Source of the DNA: Candidatus Eiseniibacteriota bacterium
GTDB lineage: Bacteria; Eisenbacteria; RBG-16-71-46
Length of the DNA: 7,015 nucleotides
NCBI GenBank assembly: GCA_005893365.1
Contig: VBPB01000339.1
Coordinates: forward strand, 1-7,015
Reading direction: 5' to 3'
The notes under the pieces: generated by a model
The model's database searches: none
Told to the model about the DNA's origin: nothing
What the model saw: only the letters and a program-made list of their open reading frames with translations
In this document: piece by piece, positions 5,767-7,015 of the stretch
How the letters are laid out: each line of letters starts with the position of its first letter
How positions within the stretch are numbered: the stretch's first letter is position 1
Position numbers and translations under genes: made by a program

Positions 5767-6471
5767 CTACTCCTTGGCCCCCGGGACCTCGCGCATCACC
5801 GTGATGGCCCAGGCGCTCCCCGGATCGCGGGCGAGGTAGGCCTTGGCCCAGTGGCGCGCCTCCTCGGCGCGGCCGACGCGCGCCAGCAGCAGCACGCGGT
5901 CGTAGAGCGCGGCGGCGTAGCAGGGGTCCGCCTCGGGCACCGAGGCGAACTGCGAGATCGCCTTGAGCTCGAGCCCGCGCTGCCGCCCCGCGTCCCGCTC
6001 GTCCTGAGCCCGCAATGCCAGCGTCATCCCCAGCCCGAGCCGGGCCTCGCCGTAGCTGGGGGCGAGGTCGAGGGCTTCGCGGTAGCTCCGCTCCGCGTCC
6101 TTGGACTGGTGCGCCGCCAGCTCCACGAACGCCAGCGCCGCGTGCAGCCGGGGGTCGCGGGGCCGCTCGCGGATCGCGGCGAGCACCGCCCTCTCGGCGG
6201 CGTTGGCGAGCCTGGCATCGTCGTCACCGTCGTCGCCCAGGAGCGAGGCCTGCAGGCGCAGCCCCCCGGTATCGACGCTGAGGCGGTTCGCCAGGGTCGC
6301 CCGCATCTGGAGGGCGGCCGGGCCCTCGGGGAGTCCGGTGATGATGCGCGGGCGCGCGCGCAGCGTAAGGAACGCGACGACGGCGAGACCGAGCAGTGCC
6401 AACAGGAAGCCCAGCGCCGGCAGCGGGCGGCCGGGCGCGGGCGAGGTGGGTGGCGGAGCCTTGGGGTCCAT
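5767..6471 (-). CDS. Membrane-anchored TPR protein
   Basis: A 234-residue protein from the ATG at 6471. Residues 1-16 are Pro-rich, 17-37 form one hydrophobic helix followed by RARPR, and the remainder is soluble. There is no signal-peptidase or lipobox site, so this looks like a single-pass anchor. Residues 75-90 contain an acidic patch (DDGDDDA). TPR-like helical pairs cover about 107-139 (ending DLAPSY), 141-179 and 184-217 (ending ARDPGSA), so a protein-scaffold role is likely; no enzymatic motif is seen. The frame continues upstream to tandem ATGs at 6519, only three bases after the Fic stop, which would add 16 residues. Neither start has a clear ribosome binding site, and I prefer 6471 because the extension reads as non-coding and lies in lower-GC sequence. 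It could be translated from the Fic transcript. Related in plan to the TPR tails of the two large membrane proteins, but not in sequence as far as I can judge. Confidence 0.83.
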   Translation of the reverse strand: MDPKAPPPTSPAPGRPLPALGFLLALLGLAVVAFLTLRARPRIITGLPEGPAALQMRATLANRLSVDTGGLRLQASLLGDDGDDDARLANAAERAVLAAIRERPRDPRLHAALAFVELAAHQSKDAERSYREALDLAPSYGEARLGLGMTLALRAQDERDAGRQRGLELKAISQFASVPEADPCYAAALYDRVLLLARVGRAEEARHWAKAYLARDPGSAWAITVMREVPGAKE

Positions 6472-6522
6472 GGGGCGCGACCGATGGTACGGAGGTTCGT
6501 CACAAGGAACGAGCATCATGCG

Positions 6523-7014
6523 CTAGTAGCGGCCGATCGCTTCGAAATCCAACTCTACGACTGATTGTCCAGGCTCCCCGATTGTGTACCTGATGAAGCC
6601 CATTTCACCGAGTCGGGTCAGCTCACGCAAGAACGTTCTTGGTGTGACTGACCTGTAGGCAGCCTCGACATACGAGGCTTGGGTCAGCTCAGACAAGGCG
6701 AGCCTTCGGGACGGCTGCTCCGAGAATGGGTCAGTCGGCTCCGTCGCGTCGACGAGAAACAGGAGAAGGCGGTACTCGCGTTGATTCAAGACCCGGCGCC
6801 GCTTGCCGGCACGCTTGTTCGAGGCTCTCACAAGCATCTGGCGGTAGATCACCCTATTGAGCCTGGTCTTGATGAAGTTGTTGATTCCCTTGAGTTCGGT
6901 TGCGAAACCTCTCAGTCCGAAGATCACGAAAGGGGCGAGGTCGAAGGGTTGTTGCCTCCGGCATTCTTGCAGCAACGTCTTGTATTCCTGCTCGTTACGG
7001 TAGAAGTAGTTCGA
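6523..7014 (-). CDS. Fic-family protein, C-terminal part with winged-helix-like domain (5' partial)
   Basis: The frame is open to the right edge and 163 C-terminal residues are visible. The annotated-looking TTG at 6975 is an internal Leu, not a start. Residues 1-50 (SNYFYRNEQEYKTLLQECRR, then FDLAPFVIFGLRGF) match the helices that follow the catalytic loop in Fic proteins. The HPFxxGNGR-type catalytic motif would lie outside the window, so activity cannot be judged. After a basic linker (KRAGKRRR, 68-75), residues 76-160 look like a winged helix: a helix-turn-helix-like LALSELTQASY and TPRTFLRELTRLGEMGF followed by a beta hairpin. Fic enzymes usually transfer AMP or another phosphate-linked group to target proteins, and several act as toxins or self-regulators. 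GC is about 50-55%, far below the neighbours, with non-GC-biased third positions, suggesting recent acquisition. It ends with TAG just upstream of the TPR gene. Confidence 0.85.
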   Translation of the reverse strand, partial: SNYFYRNEQEYKTLLQECRRQQPFDLAPFVIFGLRGFATELKGINNFIKTRLNRVIYRQMLVRASNKRAGKRRRVLNQREYRLLLFLVDATEPTDPFSEQPSRRLALSELTQASYVEAAYRSVTPRTFLRELTRLGEMGFIRYTIGEPGQSVVELDFEAIGRY

Positions 7015-7015
7015 G

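Noticed and set aside
5851..6564. 237-residue plus-strand ORF
   Set aside because: Antisense to the TPR gene; composition and lack of motifs mark it as a shadow.
1..7015. CRISPR array, tRNA/rRNA, insertion sequence or transposase
   Set aside because: No regularly spaced repeats, no RNA-gene signatures and no transposase motifs were seen on either strand by reading; a covariance-model search was not possible here.

Overview
The window is very GC-rich (hand-counted 60-base lines reach about 77-83% in the first gene and 65-72% in the middle). It carries seven protein-coding genes and no RNA genes, CRISPR array or insertion sequence that I can see. High GC, lipoprotein and tetratricopeptide (TPR) genes, and polytopic membrane proteins with TPR tails point to an uncultured, probably Gram-negative bacterium. 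A Gemmatimonadota-, Eisenbacteria- or Myxococcota-like lineage would fit, but no phylogenetic marker is present and this is only an impression.

Layout. (1) 3-1754, plus strand: C-terminal part of a multi-pass membrane protein with three TPRs, cut by the left window edge. (2) 1911-2210, plus: a 99-residue, three-helix membrane protein with its own good promoter candidate and a near-perfect ribosome binding site. (3) 2332-4113, minus: a second polytopic GT-C/TMTC-like membrane protein with a TPR tail. It converges on gene 2 across two hairpins. (4) 4142-4615, minus: a glyoxalase/extradiol-dioxygenase (VOC) protein 28 bases upstream of gene 3, possibly in the same transcript. (5) 4875-5624, plus: a secreted lipoprotein, divergent from the VOC gene across a 259-base region holding a palindrome and a leader hairpin. 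(6) 5767-6471, minus: a membrane-anchored TPR protein, converging on the lipoprotein gene across a hairpin-rich spacer. (7) 6523 to the right edge, minus: C-terminal part of a Fic-family protein with a winged-helix-like tail, in clearly lower-GC DNA (about 50-55%).

How they may work together. Genes 1, 3 and 6 share a plan of membrane anchor plus TPRs. Genes 1 and 3 look like GT-C-type membrane proteins, which in other organisms transfer sugars from lipid carriers. A cell-envelope role is plausible, but nothing here identifies a substrate or a complete pathway. The VOC and Fic genes look functionally unrelated to this theme.

Most notable points: the VOC protein lacks about 15 residues that are highly conserved in its subfamily, with the reading frame kept; the Fic gene is compositionally foreign to its surroundings; and two GT-C/TPR proteins flank an unrecognised small membrane protein. 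I see no strong evidence for a new multi-gene defence or mobile system within these 7 kb.
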